A stretch of 64,000 nucleotides of DNA from Corynebacterium glyciniphilum AJ 3170 (GTDB taxonomy: Bacteria > Actinomycetota > Actinomycetes > Mycobacteriales > Mycobacteriaceae). Below, piece by piece: positions 44,438-53,252 of this stretch. The DNA lies in NCBI RefSeq assembly GCF_007673095.1, contig NZ_VDYZ01000006.1, positions 1-64,000 of the forward strand, written 5' to 3'. How positions within the stretch are numbered: position 1 is the stretch's first letter; each line of letters begins with the position of its first letter. The notes under the pieces are model-generated. The model searched no databases. It was not told the origin of the DNA and was given only the letters and a program-made list of their open reading frames with translations. The translations under genes and the position numbers were made by a program.

Positions 44438-44896
44438 ATGGCAGGTCTCTCCGATACCCCTCACAACCCCGGCCGAGGACGACCCAAGACTCATCTCGCC
44501 CTGTCCGACAAGGAACACGCGGTTCTCTCCGTCTGGGCGAATGACCCCGCATCCGACAGCGCCCTCGCCCTTCGTGCGCGCATCGTCCTCGCCTGCGCCG
44601 CGGGCGCGACGAACGTCCATGTGGCTGCCGAGCTGAATGTCTCACGTCCGACGGTCGGCAAATGGCGCAGCCGGTTCATCAACCGTCGGCTCGACGGCCT
44701 TGCCGATGAACCACGCTCAGGGCGCCCACCGTCAATGAGCGTCGAGCAGATCAAGGAGATCATGGCGGGACGATCATCGGCAGGCAGAAGAAGCCCGACC
44801 ACCTGGACCAGGCGTGAACTGGCACGGTACACAGGCCTGTCGCCCTCGACGGTGGGGCGCATCTGGAAATCACTGGACCTGCCGGACACTCCCTGA
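44438..44896 (+). CDS. IS630-transposase-like helix-turn-helix protein, stand-alone
   Basis: A 152-residue protein consisting only of the DNA-binding part of an IS630-type transposase: a homeodomain-like HTH (LRARIVLACAAGATNVHVAAELNVSRPTVGKWRSRF, of which NVSRPTVGKW is the recognition helix), a linker with DGLADEPRSGRPP, and a second HTH (RRELARYTGLSPSTVGRIW). There is no DDE catalytic domain, no inverted repeats and no remnant after the stop. TAAGAT lies six bases before the ATG and is covered by operator c2, so the gene looks autoregulated. I infer a domesticated repressor rather than a transposon fragment. Confidence 0.8.
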   Translation: MAGLSDTPHNPGRGRPKTHLALSDKEHAVLSVWANDPASDSALALRARIVLACAAGATNVHVAAELNVSRPTVGKWRSRFINRRLDGLADEPRSGRPPSMSVEQIKEIMAGRSSAGRRSPTTWTRRELARYTGLSPSTVGRIWKSLDLPDTP

Positions 44897-44956
44897 CACC
44901 GGGACCCTGAGAATCCCGGGATCCTGGCAACCCTGAGCCCCCAGGAATCCTGACGG

Positions 44957-45772
44957 TCAGGAGCGCCGGAAGCGCCACACAGCCGCCACCGACACCACCA
45001 CCGCGGCGGCAAGAAAAGCCGCTGCCGAGGTAATGCCCGACTCCCAGGCGCCGTCGAGCCGGGCGACGCCGATCCACGCCAGTCCCCACGCCAGCCCGGC
45101 CGCGGGCATCAGGCGCCCTCCACTACGCCATGCCGTCGCCACACCCACGGCGGCAGCCCCCGCCAGCACCACCGCGGCAGCCACGTCGTCCCACGGGCCG
45201 GACGGCGGCCCGAGCCCGTCCACGCCGTTCGCCGCGAGTACAGCAGCGACGTTGGCGACCGTGGCCACCGTGACCCAGCCCAGATACAGTCCGAATGTGC
45301 CGTCGGCGAGGACCACACCCACCCTGGTTTCTGCCGGAGTCTCGATCATCAGCACCAGAATGCGCACGAGCACACCCAACAGCACCACGATCACCACCAG
45401 GCTCACCGTCAGCTGATCGAGTTGCACCGACCAGATCCACGCTGCATTCAGCAGCATCGACGCCACCGCCCACGGACGCAGCCTGCGTTGCCGTGACGAC
45501 CGACGTTGGGTCGGCAGCATCTGCCAGACCGAATACGCCAGCAGACCCAGGTAGATCAACGACCAGACCCGGAACGCCGGTGTCGCCGGGGCCAAGGGGG
45601 TGGCGTCCTGCCCGAGCCAGCCGCCGGCAGCCTCGGCGACCGGAGTGCCGCCGACAACTCCGGCGCCGAGGAAAGCGACGGCAGTCGCGATGAATCCGCT
45701 GGCGAGGACGACGAGCGGCACCGTGAGGGGCACGGGGACTGATGCATCTCCGGTCGTACTGGTGCGCCCCAT
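44957..45772 (-). CDS. TspO/MBR-like tryptophan-rich membrane protein
   Basis: A 271-residue membrane protein with about seven to eight helices and the motif AFRVWSLIYLGLLAYSVWQ, the recognisable core of TspO-like sensory proteins; true TspO has five helices and about 160 residues, so this is the longer variant often found near stress or carotenoid genes. TspO proteins bind porphyrins and affect their fate under light and oxygen. The ATG at 45772 follows a GAGGAG ribosome site, with a -10 TATTAT (45818-45813) overlapping operator site d. Divergent from marR. Confidence 0.8.
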   Translation of the reverse strand: MGRTSTTGDASVPVPLTVPLVVLASGFIATAVAFLGAGVVGGTPVAEAAGGWLGQDATPLAPATPAFRVWSLIYLGLLAYSVWQMLPTQRRSSRQRRLRPWAVASMLLNAAWIWSVQLDQLTVSLVVIVVLLGVLVRILVLMIETPAETRVGVVLADGTFGLYLGWVTVATVANVAAVLAANGVDGLGPPSGPWDDVAAAVVLAGAAAVGVATAWRSGGRLMPAAGLAWGLAWIGVARLDGAWESGITSAAAFLAAAVVVSVAAVWRFRRS

Positions 45773-45814
45773 GTTCCGCTCCTCGTGTCTCGTCCAGTCA
45801 GGATCGTCACCATA

Positions 45815-45832
45815 ATAGCTAACTTGGCTAGC
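45815..45832 (+). promoter_or_regulatory. Operator site d of the shared regulon
   Basis: ATAGCTAACTTGGCTAGC, the best representative of the family. It lies between two divergent promoters: it overlaps the -35 region (TTGGCT, 45824) of the MarR gene and the -10 of the TspO-like gene. Confidence 0.72.
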
Positions 45833-45857
45833 CGTTGTCAGCGGTTATGATGACCAC

Positions 45858-46340
45858 ATGTCAACGGACTACTGGTACGACGGATCCGATCCCGCCGTGG
45901 CGCTTCTGCACGCCGTACGGCGGTTCCGGGCTGCCGACCAGGAGATGCGCCGCCACGTCGGCTCCGACATGGGGCTGAACGCCACCGACACCGAGGCCGT
46001 GCGCCACATCATCGCCGGTGAACGCTCCGGGCATCCTCTGACCGCCAAGGCCCTGGCGGAGGTGCTGCACATCTCCACGGCGGCAACGGCGAAGCTCCTC
46101 AACCGACTGACCGAATCCGGCCACGTCCGGCGTGCCCCGCACCCTGACGACCGTCGCTCGGTGACCATCGTGGCCACCGACCTCTCCCACGAGGAGGTGG
46201 AGGACTGGCTGTCCCCGATGCACGGGAAGATGCTGCAGGCCGCCCGCGACGTCCCCGCCGGAGACCGTCGGTCGATCATCAGGTTCCTCGACGCACTGGC
46301 CGAGGCCATCGCCCCGGACGACGCCGCACACGACGACTGA
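45858..46340 (+). CDS. MarR-family transcriptional regulator
   Basis: A 160-residue MarR protein: helices for dimerisation at both ends and a winged helix in the middle (LTAKALAEVLHISTAATAKLLNRL as the HTH, then the wing RAPHPDDRRSVTI). TATGAT lies six bases before the ATG at 45858. It is flanked by operator site d and is the most likely binder of the five operators, with the IS630-like HTH protein the alternative. In C. glutamicum the MarR-type CrtR represses carotenoid genes; whether this protein is related was not tested. Confidence 0.9.
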   Translation: MSTDYWYDGSDPAVALLHAVRRFRAADQEMRRHVGSDMGLNATDTEAVRHIIAGERSGHPLTAKALAEVLHISTAATAKLLNRLTESGHVRRAPHPDDRRSVTIVATDLSHEEVEDWLSPMHGKMLQAARDVPAGDRRSIIRFLDALAEAIAPDDAAHDD

Positions 46341-46358
46341 GGTGCCTACGCTGGTGCC

Positions 46359-47846
46359 ATGGACATCCTCGTCACCGGCGCCTCGGGCTACATCGGCGGA
46401 CGCCTCATCCCTGAGCTCCTCACTGCGGGGCACCGCGTCCGCGCCGCCTCCCGCCACCCCGACGGGCTGGCCCGCTTCGACTGGTACGACGACGTCGACA
46501 CCGTACGTGCCGACCTGTCGGACCCCTCCTCCTTGGCCGAGGCAGTCGACGGTATCGAGGTCATCTACTACCTGGTGCACTCCATGGGTGACAGCATCGG
46601 AACCAGTTTCGAGGACGCCGAAAGCGATGCCGCAATGAACCTCGCCGAGGCTGCCGCGGCGGCCGGTGTCTCGCGAATCATCTACCTCTCCGGCATGCAC
46701 CCGCCGAACCGGGACCTGGAGGACCTGTCCCGGCACATGCGCTCACGCGAACGTGTGGCCCGCATCCTGCTCGAGGGCGACGTCCCTGCCGTGGTGCTGC
46801 GTGCGGCCACCGTGATCGGCTCCGGCTCGGCGTCCTTCGAGATCATCCGGCATCTCACTGAACGCCTGCCGGTGATGGTCGCACCGCAATGGATCAACAA
46901 CCGCATCGAGCCCATCAGCGTGCGGGACGTCCTGCACTATCTCGTCCACGCCGCCGGAGCCGACACCCTCGACGGGGTCAACGACCAGTTCGACGTCGGG
47001 TGCGGGCAGACCTACCGGTTCTCGGATCTGCTGCGGATCTACGGCCGGATCCGCGGGCTGCGACGCCTGATCACCGCCGTTCCTGTCCCGTTGCCGATGG
47101 ACCAGCTGTCCGGTGGGTGGATCGGCCTGGTCACCCCGGTACCCCGCTCGCTGGCGGTCCCGCTGGCGCAGTCCATGGCGGAGGACGCGGTGGCCACCGA
47201 CGGTCACCGGATCCGGGACGTCCTGCCCGACCCTCCGGACGGCCTGGCCGACTATCCGACGGCGGTACGTCGGGCCCTGCAGCGAGAAGCCACCGGTGAG
47301 GTCCCGACGTCCTGGGACCGGTCGTGGCAGTCCACCGACGTCGGTGGGGAGTTGCCCACCGACCCGGACTGGTCAGGTGAGACGGTGTACACCGACAGCC
47401 GTGACGCGCGGACGACGGCGACGGTGGAGCAGGTGTGGCGGGTCGTGGAGTCCATCGGGGGCCGTAACGGCTGGTACTCCACACCCCTGCTGTGGAACGT
47501 TCGCGGAATCATGGACCGGCTGGTCGGCGGCCCGGGGCTGGGAGGGCGTCGTGACCCCCGGCACCTCGCCACCGGCGACCGCGTCGACTGGTGGCGGGTG
47601 GAACGCATCGACCGCCCCAACCTGCTGGTGCTGCGTGCGGAGATGAAGGTCAGCGGTCAGGCGTGGCTGATCCTCCGGGTCGGCGGGGACGGCAAGGACG
47701 CAGCAACCACCGTCTACCGGCAGGACGCGGTCTTCCTGCCGCGGGGCCTGCGCGGTCGGGCCTACTGGTGGGTCGTCGCCCCGTTCCACGCGGCGGTGTT
47801 CCCGCTGATGAAGCGCAACATCATCGCCGCGGCGGCAGCGGAATGA
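46359..47846 (+). CDS. NAD(P)-binding SDR protein with C-terminal DUF2867 domain
   Basis: A 495-residue protein. Residues 1-300 are an extended SDR/NmrA-like domain (ILVTGASGYIGGRLIPELL, dinucleotide binding; YLSGMHPP). Residues about 330-490 match the DUF2867 layout (a START-like ligand-binding fold: YTDSRDARTTATVEQVW, then TTVYRQDAVFLPRGLRGRAYWW). The fusion is common in bacteria with unknown substrate. It lies 18 bases after marR with its own TACGCT six bases before the ATG. Its last 26 bases overlap the convergent DUF1295 gene. Confidence 0.85.
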   Translation: MDILVTGASGYIGGRLIPELLTAGHRVRAASRHPDGLARFDWYDDVDTVRADLSDPSSLAEAVDGIEVIYYLVHSMGDSIGTSFEDAESDAAMNLAEAAAAAGVSRIIYLSGMHPPNRDLEDLSRHMRSRERVARILLEGDVPAVVLRAATVIGSGSASFEIIRHLTERLPVMVAPQWINNRIEPISVRDVLHYLVHAAGADTLDGVNDQFDVGCGQTYRFSDLLRIYGRIRGLRRLITAVPVPLPMDQLSGGWIGLVTPVPRSLAVPLAQSMAEDAVATDGHRIRDVLPDPPDGLADYPTAVRRALQREATGEVPTSWDRSWQSTDVGGELPTDPDWSGETVYTDSRDARTTATVEQVWRVVESIGGRNGWYSTPLLWNVRGIMDRLVGGPGLGGRRDPRHLATGDRVDWWRVERIDRPNLLVLRAEMKVSGQAWLILRVGGDGKDAATTVYRQDAVFLPRGLRGRAYWWVVAPFHAAVFPLMKRNIIAAAAAE

Positions 47847-48621
47847 ACATGGACGTCCGGCGCGTGTAGTCCTCCCACCCGTCCCGTCCGGCCATGCGCT
47901 TCTCCAGCAACCGTGCCCCCGTCCCCCACACCAGGGTCACGGTCATCGCCACCGGGGACACCAGCGACAGCACCGCGGCCAGGACCCCCACGCCGGACGC
48001 CGCAGCCGCCATCCAGATCCCCCACCACACCAGCGACTCACCGAAGTAGTTCGGGTGCCGGCTCCAGGACCACAGCCCGCGGTCCATCAACCGGCCGGAG
48101 ACCCCTTCCGCGCGGAAGTCGTCCAGCTGACGGTCGGCGACCGACTCGAACACCAGGCCCGCCACGGCGACGACGATACCGAGGACGACGATCACCGGCG
48201 TCACACCGCCCACACCACCGGCATCGCCCACCGCCGCGACCTGGACCGGAACGGACACCAGCCACGCCACCGACCCCTGCGGCAGCAGCACCGAGGTCAA
48301 CAGACCCGCCGCCGGTTTCCGCATCAGGTCCTCGTAGCGCGGGTCTTCCCTGTCACTGCCGAACCGTGTCACCAGATGGCGGGAGAGCCGTCCCGCCCAG
48401 ACCACGACAACCGCCAACATCACCCACACCACTGGGCCGGTGGCACCGGCGACCAGTCCGGTGACAGCAGCGGTCACGGAGTTCAGCAGGATCAACGGCC
48501 CCCACAGCACGTCCATCACGGCGACCTTGCCGTGCCGTCGGATCACCACGGCGACCACCGTCATCACCAGGACGGTCATCACCGCACAGGTTGCGGCCAC
48601 GATCAACCAGTCGACACCCAT
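47821..48621 (-). CDS. DUF1295 membrane protein (steroid-5-alpha-reductase-like fold)
   Basis: A 266-residue membrane protein with about six helices and the DUF1295 signature near the end: SRHPNYFGESLVWWGIW, with LEKRMAGRDGWEDYTRRT. The fold is shared with isoprenylcysteine methyltransferases and 5-alpha reductases, which use NADPH or AdoMet on hydrophobic substrates. It starts one base after the stop of the methyltransferase gene (TGACATG). Equivalent to Rv0446c beside sigK in M. tuberculosis, by family and order. Confidence 0.87.
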   Translation of the reverse strand: MGVDWLIVAATCAVMTVLVMTVVAVVIRRHGKVAVMDVLWGPLILLNSVTAAVTGLVAGATGPVVWVMLAVVVVWAGRLSRHLVTRFGSDREDPRYEDLMRKPAAGLLTSVLLPQGSVAWLVSVPVQVAAVGDAGGVGGVTPVIVVLGIVVAVAGLVFESVADRQLDDFRAEGVSGRLMDRGLWSWSRHPNYFGESLVWWGIWMAAAASGVGVLAAVLSLVSPVAMTVTLVWGTGARLLEKRMAGRDGWEDYTRRTSMFIPLPPRR

Positions 48622-48622
48622 G

Positions 48623-49930
48623 TCACACCACCTCGTGCGGTCGCGCCGGTGGGCGGACGGACAGGATCTGGTCGACGCCCATCCGCCCCTGCCGGAAAGC
48701 CATGCCACCGCCGACGAGGTACAGGTGCCAGACCCGGAAGACCTCCTCACCGACCAGACCGATGATCCGGTCGCGGTGGGCGTGGAACCGGTCGATCCAG
48801 TGGTCCACCGTGCGCGCGTAGTCGTCCCTCATGCCACGGACCGCGCGGACCTCCAGGCCACCGTCCTCCAGCATCGACACGGTCTCCCCGAGCGGACGCA
48901 TGTGCATGTCCGGGGCGATGAACGCCTCGATGAACGGCCCACCACCGGGATGACGCCCCCGGCGCGACATCTGCTGGATGAGCACCCGTCCGCCGGGTCG
49001 GACGCGGTCGTGGAGCGTCCGGATGAACGACGGGTAGTTGCGCTGCCCCACATGCTCGCCCATCTCGATCGAGGAGACGGCGTCGAACTCACCGGTGATG
49101 TCACGGTAGTCCTGCAGCAGGACGGTGACCCGGTCCTGCAGGCCGCGGTCCCGGACGAGACGGTGCACCCAGTCACGTTGTTCGCGTGAGATCGTCACCG
49201 CCGTGACCTGCACGCGATAGTTCTCGGCAGCGTGGACGGCGGTGGATCCCCAGCCGCAGCCGACGTCGAGCAGGTGCTGGCCCTCGGTGAGGTCGAGTGC
49301 CCGGCACACCAGGTCCAGTTTGGCCCGCTGGGCGTCCTCCAGAGTGGTATCTGGGGTACCTGGGGTGCTGTCGGGGCCGTCGCCGAAGTAGGCGCAGGAG
49401 TACGACATCGTCTCGTCGAGGATCTGGGCGTAGAACTCATTGGAGAGGTCGTAGTGGTGGGCGATCACCGACCGGTCACGGTCACGGGTGTGCACCCGTC
49501 CCCGCAGGTGTGCCTGCGATGCCGGCGGAGCGGGTCGTCGACCCACCACGCCCAGGTCCTTCACCCCGCGCAGGACGTTGACCAGCGAGGACGGCGTCAG
49601 CCGGACGCGAACCTCCGGGCGTCGGGCCAGCGCGGTGAGCCGGGCGAAGCCCTCGGCGAGAGCGTCGCCGGGCTCAGCGTCGATCTCGCCGGTGACGTAC
49701 GCCTGGGCCAGCCCCAGTTCGCCCGGCGACCACAGCAGCCTCGTCAGTGCCTGCGGATCCTTCACCACCAGTGTCGGGCAGTCGACCCCGTCCGGCCCGG
49801 CGGTGCTGCCGTCCCAGGCCCGGATCTGGACGGGCAGGTCACCGGCGGTGACACCGGTGGCCTGGGTGACCACCGCGACGAGTCGCTCGGCGGCCGTGAC
49901 GTACCCGGTGGATGTGACTGTGCTGGTCAT
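48623..49930 (-). CDS. CFA-synthase-like AdoMet methyltransferase (second of two)
   Basis: A 435-residue class I methyltransferase of the cyclopropane-fatty-acid synthase family. The N-terminal 130 residues are the lipid-binding part; AHHYDLSNEFYAQILDETMSYSCAYF and the AdoMet loop LLDVGCGWGS follow, then EMGEHVGQRNYPSF. Such enzymes modify double bonds of membrane acyl chains (cyclopropane, 10-methyl or furan products). The ATG at 49930 overlaps the previous stop by four bases (ATGA). It is only moderately similar to the preceding methyltransferase, so the two may catalyse successive steps. Confidence 0.9.
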   Translation of the reverse strand: MTSTVTSTGYVTAAERLVAVVTQATGVTAGDLPVQIRAWDGSTAGPDGVDCPTLVVKDPQALTRLLWSPGELGLAQAYVTGEIDAEPGDALAEGFARLTALARRPEVRVRLTPSSLVNVLRGVKDLGVVGRRPAPPASQAHLRGRVHTRDRDRSVIAHHYDLSNEFYAQILDETMSYSCAYFGDGPDSTPGTPDTTLEDAQRAKLDLVCRALDLTEGQHLLDVGCGWGSTAVHAAENYRVQVTAVTISREQRDWVHRLVRDRGLQDRVTVLLQDYRDITGEFDAVSSIEMGEHVGQRNYPSFIRTLHDRVRPGGRVLIQQMSRRGRHPGGGPFIEAFIAPDMHMRPLGETVSMLEDGGLEVRAVRGMRDDYARTVDHWIDRFHAHRDRIIGLVGEEVFRVWHLYLVGGGMAFRQGRMGVDQILSVRPPARPHEVV

Positions 49931-51153
49931 GACTGGTTCTCCTGGTGATGATGCGGCCGGTGGAACTCCAGCTGGCCGACAGTGATGTAGCCGGCGGCGA
50001 AGCCTGCCTGGCAGTACGCCAGGTAGAAATGCCACAGACGGCGGAAAGTGTTGTCGAAGCCGAGTCGTCCGATCCTGCCGCTCTCCCGGTGGAACGCCTC
50101 GTCCCACCGTCGCAGCGTCTCGGCGTAGTCGGGGCCGAAGAACCGACGCTCCCCCGGCTGCAACCCGGCGCGCCCCGCGGCATCGTCCAGCGCCTCCACC
50201 GAGGGGATGCACCCGCCGGGGAAGATGTAGCTGGTGATCCACGTCGCATTGTCCTTCGAGGCCGTCATGCGGTGGTGGTCCATGGTGATCGCCTGGATCA
50301 CCGCGGTACCGCCGGGGACCAGCCGGTCCCGGAGGGTGGTCATGTAGGCGTCCCAGTACTCGTGGCCGACCGCCTCGATCATCTCCACGGAGACCACCGC
50401 GTCATACTGCCCCTCCACCTCGCGGTAGTCACGGATCCCGATGTCCACCAGCCCGGCCACCCCGGCCTGTACCGCACGTTCCCGTGCCAGGTCAGCCTGC
50501 TCGGACGACAGGGTCACCGAGTGGACGTGGGCCCCACGTCCGGCCGCCCGGATCGCCAGTTCACCCCAGCCGGTACCGATCTCCAGCAGGCGGGTGCCGG
50601 CGCCGACCCCGGCGCGGTCGAGCACCCGGTCCATCTTGGCGTTCTGAGCCTCCCGGAGGCTCATGCCCGACGAGGCGAACAACGCCGAGGAGTAGCTCAT
50701 CCCCGGGTCGAGGAAGGTCGCGAAGAAGTCATTGGACAGGTCGTAGTGGTGGCTGATGTTCGCCCGCGCCCCGTCCACGGTGTTGCGGTGCGCCCGTGGC
50801 CGTCGGCGCAGGTACACAGCACGGAAACGTTGCATCCACCCCGGGACCAGGGTGGTGAACTTCCGGCAGAGGGCGGTGAGCGTGCCGGCGAGGTCGTCGG
50901 CCTCCCAGTCGCCGGCGGTGTAGGCCTCCCCGAATCCGATCAGGCCCCGGGCGCCGAGGCGGGCGTAGAACGCGTCGGGACGCAGGATCCTCAGGTCGGC
51001 GTGGCCGACGTGCGGGTCGCCGACGTGGGCGACGGTGATACCGGCGGTCCTTGCCGCCCGGACCAGGAGCTTCCTGGTGACATAGGCGGCCACCGGTGCC
51101 TGCGGGGCCTCGGGGACGAGCCCCGGTGCGGTGACGTTCACTGACGGTCTCAC
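49927..51153 (-). CDS. CFA-synthase-like AdoMet methyltransferase (first of two)
   Basis: A 408-residue member of the same family as the next gene: SHHYDLSNDFFATFLDPGMSYSSALF, the AdoMet loop LLEIGTGWGE, and EMIEAVGHEYWDAYMTTL. It resembles UfaA1-type proteins (Rv0447c) by neighbourhood. The start is the GTG at 51153, which overlaps the upstream stop by four bases (GTGA) and follows GGAGG; a longer frame upstream is non-coding overlap. Confidence 0.9.
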   Translation of the reverse strand: MRPSVNVTAPGLVPEAPQAPVAAYVTRKLLVRAARTAGITVAHVGDPHVGHADLRILRPDAFYARLGARGLIGFGEAYTAGDWEADDLAGTLTALCRKFTTLVPGWMQRFRAVYLRRRPRAHRNTVDGARANISHHYDLSNDFFATFLDPGMSYSSALFASSGMSLREAQNAKMDRVLDRAGVGAGTRLLEIGTGWGELAIRAAGRGAHVHSVTLSSEQADLARERAVQAGVAGLVDIGIRDYREVEGQYDAVVSVEMIEAVGHEYWDAYMTTLRDRLVPGGTAVIQAITMDHHRMTASKDNATWITSYIFPGGCIPSVEALDDAAGRAGLQPGERRFFGPDYAETLRRWDEAFHRESGRIGRLGFDNTFRRLWHFYLAYCQAGFAAGYITVGQLEFHRPHHHQENQS

Positions 51154-53189
51154 GAGGGGACCTCCGTTCGAGTGGTGTGTCGAGTGGTGTGTGGCCGGGG
51201 TTGCACCGGCAGTCCCCGTGCCCACAGCCAGATGCCGTGGACGCGGATGAGCACGGCGGTGACCAGTGCCGCCGGGGCGGCACGGACCGTGTCGAGCCAC
51301 CGGGGAGCACCGTCGTGCACCGGTGCGCCGCGGACGGACGCGGCGAACGAGTAGTCGCCGACGCGCAGGGCGATGCCCACCTGCACCCGTCCGTCGTCGG
51401 GGCGCGGCACCCGGATCGCGTAATCGCCGTCGACGCCGTGGAAGGGCGAGACATAGAGTTCCTTGTCCGCCTGTGCTCTACCCGCCTCGTCCGGCCGGAC
51501 GACATAGGCGTGGCTGTCCCCGTAGGTGTTGTGCACCTCCAGCACGGTGACCAGTGGTTCACCCTCCGGCGAATCACACCAGAACACCGACAACGGATTG
51601 AAGCCGGTGCCCCACGCCCGTGGCATCGCCGCCATCCGGATGCGGCCCACCGGCGCGGTGATGCCGCGCTCTCTGAGCAGTCCGACCACACCGTCGCGGA
51701 TACTCCCGCCGCCGAGGTGGTCACGCGCCAGGAACACCCCACGCCACCACGACGCCACGCCATGATCCGGCAGGTGGTCGAGGTCCACCAGCCACATCCA
51801 GGAGCGGTGGGCGAAACGGTGCTCGACCGGTGTCGTCCGGGCATGTTTCACCGTGGTGCGCAGGACACGGTTCACCGGTTCCGCCGCCAGGGCCGACTCG
51901 TCCAGGGGCACCAGTCGGCGCGCTGCGGACAGCCCCGACCGGGCGCCGTCCTCGTGGAAACCCCAGCCCTGCCATGCACCGGCGAAGACGATCCGGTCCG
52001 AGTCCAGCTCCGCCGACCGGCACGACGCCGCCACGGACGTCGGCGTGAAGATGGGGTGGGAGTAGTCCCGTGTGGTGATCACCGTCGCCGGATCCACCAG
52101 ATCAGCGGCGTTCAGGGTGACCAGGTAGCGGGCCCCGTCGACCTCCGGAAGACGCATCAACCGGGTCATGTCGTAGGTCACGACCACCGCACCACTGCCA
52201 CGTTCCAGGTGGTTCCACGACCCGCGGGCCCCGGGTGTCTGCGGCAGCAGGCTGGTGTCGGTGTGCAACTGCACCTGATTCCGTGAATACGGCATCGCCG
52301 AGAGGATCTCCTGCTGCGCGGGAGTCGGTGCCGCCAGCATCGCCAGCGCCTGGTCGGGGTGGGTGGCGACGACCACGGCATCGAAAATCCGCGACGTCCC
52401 GTCCGCGGTGGTGACGCCGACCCCACCCTCATGCTCACTGACCCGGGTGACCGCCACGCCCGTCACAACCTCGCCGCCGCGCGCGGTGACCACGTCGGTG
52501 ATACGTCGTACGTACTCATGCGACCCGCCGACGACGGTGCGCCAGTGCGGCGAACCGAACACCCGCAGCATGCCGTGGTGTTCCAGGAACGTGAAGAGGT
52601 AGCGCGCCGGGTACCTGCCCGCGGTCGCCGGGTCACAGGACCACACGGTGGCGACCAGTGGTGTCATGAAATGCCGCACGAAGTACGCCGAGAACCGTCC
52701 GCGGTGCAGAAATTCCTCCAGCGTCTCGTCGGCGACTGTCCCGTCCTCTGCCAGCAGCCGCCGTGCCCGACGGTGGAAGCGCAGGATCTCACCGAGCATC
52801 CTGAGATACGCCGGACGCCGCAGGTTCCGACGGTCCCCGAACAGCCCGACGACGCCGCGGGCGCCGGCGTACTCCAGCCCCTCGCCGCCGTGGGCGTCGT
52901 CGGCGCGGACGGACAGGGACATCTCCGTCGGACGGGTCCGGATACCCAGCTCGGCGAACATACGCAGCAGCACCGGATAGGTGCGGTCGTTGTGCACGAT
53001 GAACCCGGTGTCGACGTTCACCTCCCCGGCGTCGGTGGCGACGGTGGTGGTGTCGGCGTGACCGCCGGCCCTGCCGTCCGCCTCGTACACCGTGACGGAC
53101 GCGTGGCGGGAAAGCTCGTAGGCCGCGGTGAGCCCGCTGATTCCCGCGCCGATGACGGCGATGCGGGTGGGGCCTGAGGAACTGGCCAT
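51150..53189 (-). CDS. FAD-dependent amine-oxidase-like protein fused to DUF1365
   Basis: A 679-residue protein joining two families that are usually separate genes. Residues 1-430 are a flavoprotein of the amine-oxidase/desaturase type (IAVIGAGISGLTAAYELS, an E near residue 36, and the C-terminal FAD contact IVFAGAWQGWGFHEDGARSG). Residues about 450-660 are DUF1365 (HRFAHRSWMWLVDLDHLP, then GFNPLSVFWC and ELYVSPFHGVDGDYAIRV). The linker between them is short. It is the first gene of a four-gene operon with the two methyltransferases and DUF1295. The same families in mycobacteria are Rv0449c and Rv0448c. GGGAAGTGATCAC precedes the ATG; operator site b and the TATATT -10 lie 60-80 bases upstream. 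Confidence 0.9.
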   Translation of the reverse strand: MASSSGPTRIAVIGAGISGLTAAYELSRHASVTVYEADGRAGGHADTTTVATDAGEVNVDTGFIVHNDRTYPVLLRMFAELGIRTRPTEMSLSVRADDAHGGEGLEYAGARGVVGLFGDRRNLRRPAYLRMLGEILRFHRRARRLLAEDGTVADETLEEFLHRGRFSAYFVRHFMTPLVATVWSCDPATAGRYPARYLFTFLEHHGMLRVFGSPHWRTVVGGSHEYVRRITDVVTARGGEVVTGVAVTRVSEHEGGVGVTTADGTSRIFDAVVVATHPDQALAMLAAPTPAQQEILSAMPYSRNQVQLHTDTSLLPQTPGARGSWNHLERGSGAVVVTYDMTRLMRLPEVDGARYLVTLNAADLVDPATVITTRDYSHPIFTPTSVAASCRSAELDSDRIVFAGAWQGWGFHEDGARSGLSAARRLVPLDESALAAEPVNRVLRTTVKHARTTPVEHRFAHRSWMWLVDLDHLPDHGVASWWRGVFLARDHLGGGSIRDGVVGLLRERGITAPVGRIRMAAMPRAWGTGFNPLSVFWCDSPEGEPLVTVLEVHNTYGDSHAYVVRPDEAGRAQADKELYVSPFHGVDGDYAIRVPRPDDGRVQVGIALRVGDYSFAASVRGAPVHDGAPRWLDTVRAAPAALVTAVLIRVHGIWLWARGLPVQPRPHTTRHTTRTEVPS

Positions 53190-53252
53190 GTGATCACTTC
53201 CCGTCTGCGCACCGGGGTCATCCGGTGCGCGGAATCTCGGATCGAAAAATAT

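Noticed and set aside
44438..44896. Insertion sequence of the IS630 family
   Set aside because: No DDE domain, terminal inverted repeats or target duplication; the gene has its own operator-controlled promoter.
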